This document shows, one piece after another, positions 6,785-7,062 of a stretch of 7,062 nt of DNA. The stretch is from Spirochaetales bacterium (GTDB lineage: Bacteria; Spirochaetota; Spirochaetia; SZUA-6; DRHE01), in NCBI GenBank assembly GCA_016935715.1, contig JAFGQJ010000219.1:1-7062 (forward strand), given 5' to 3'. How positions within the stretch are numbered: the stretch's first letter is position 1; each line of letters begins with the position of its first letter. The notes beneath the pieces were generated by a model. It did not search any database, was not told the origin of the DNA, and saw only the letters and a list, made by a program, of their open reading frames with translations. Position numbers and translations under genes: made by a program.

Positions 6785-7062
6785 GTGAAGCGCTACTCGT
6801 GGCAGCGGCTGGTTCGCTTCGGTTTCGAGCTGCTGAAGGCCAAAGGCGTGCCGGAAGGCAATGCCCGCTACCTGGCGGAGGTCGCGGTGGAAAGCGAAGC
6901 CATGGGCATTGCGACTCACGGCGTGGCCGCCTTCCCGTACTTCGAGGCTCAGATCGACGGGGATCTGGATCCCGGGGCCGAACCGTCGGTGGTGCGGGAG
7001 ACGGCAGCCATGACCCTGATCGACGGACACGGGGGCTTCGGTCAGCTGGCCGTGCGCCTGGC
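6785..7062 (+). CDS. Second Ldh_2 family dehydrogenase (3'-truncated)
   Basis: The first 92 residues of another malate/L-lactate dehydrogenase-family enzyme are present; about 250 more would lie past the window. The start is GTG 6785, four nt after the molybdoenzyme stop; no other in-frame start is nearby, and AAAGGG at 6767-6772 is a somewhat distant ribosome site. Family features are the opening helix with 'GVPEGNARYLAEVAVESEAMG' in pattern (about 21-41), 'IATHGVAAFPYF' (42-53, His45) and 'LIDGHGGFGQLA' (78-89), matching 'LDGDHGLGQVVG' of the Ldh_2 enzyme encoded at 5153-6196. Outside these motifs the two proteins are clearly different (about 30% identity by eye), so this is not a recent tandem copy. 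Ala49 replaces the Arg usually found after SHGxx. A different substrate or opposite stereochemistry from the first enzyme is plausible but unproven. Confidence 0.88.
   Translation, partial: MKRYSWQRLVRFGFELLKAKGVPEGNARYLAEVAVESEAMGIATHGVAAFPYFEAQIDGDLDPGAEPSVVRETAAMTLIDGHGGFGQLAVRL

Noticed and set aside
3047..7062. Naming the operon as a sulfoquinovose or sulfolactate pathway
   Set aside because: The families fit loosely, but no sulfoquinovosidase, SQ monooxygenase, sulfo-aldolase, sulfo-lyase or sulfonate exporter is present, so it is kept only as a speculative finding.

Overview
The window is one plus-strand block of seven genes, with no convincing gene on the minus strand. The first gene lacks its 5' end and the last lacks its 3' end, so the transcription unit runs beyond the window on both sides. 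The DNA is GC-rich (roughly 60-65% by eye), with G/C-ending codons and Shine-Dalgarno-type starts, so it is bacterial. Arg codon AGG is fairly common, which argues mildly against enterics, pseudomonads and typical Alphaproteobacteria. I cannot place the phylum; Spirochaetota or Chloroflexota would fit as well as others. No promoter, mobile element, CRISPR array, tRNA or rRNA is visible.

Region 1 (2-3016) is an importer of the carbohydrate-uptake (CUT1) ABC type. It has a solute-binding protein missing its N-terminus, then two inner-membrane permeases of the MalF/UgpA and MalG/UgpE types. A strong GC hairpin separates the binding-protein gene from the permeases and probably sets their relative expression. 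No ATPase gene is present.

Region 2 (3047-7062) holds five consecutive oxidoreductases from four unrelated families: a Gfo/Idh/MocA dehydrogenase, an aldo/keto reductase, a malate/L-lactate dehydrogenase-family (Ldh_2) enzyme, a small molybdopterin enzyme of the sulfite-oxidase fold with no export signal, and a second, divergent Ldh_2 enzyme that runs off the window. Gaps are short (about 30, 10, 14, -1 and 4 nt), so co-transcription and translational coupling are likely.

Read together, the importer brings in a sugar, polyol, sugar acid or related compound, and the oxidoreductases interconvert its hydroxyl, keto and carboxyl groups in the cytoplasm using NAD(P)H. The unusual part is the cytoplasmic YuiH-like molybdoenzyme placed between two unlike Ldh_2 dehydrogenases. 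I know of no characterised pathway with this layout. The substrate cannot be told from the sequence; a sulfonated sugar or hydroxy-acid is one speculative possibility.
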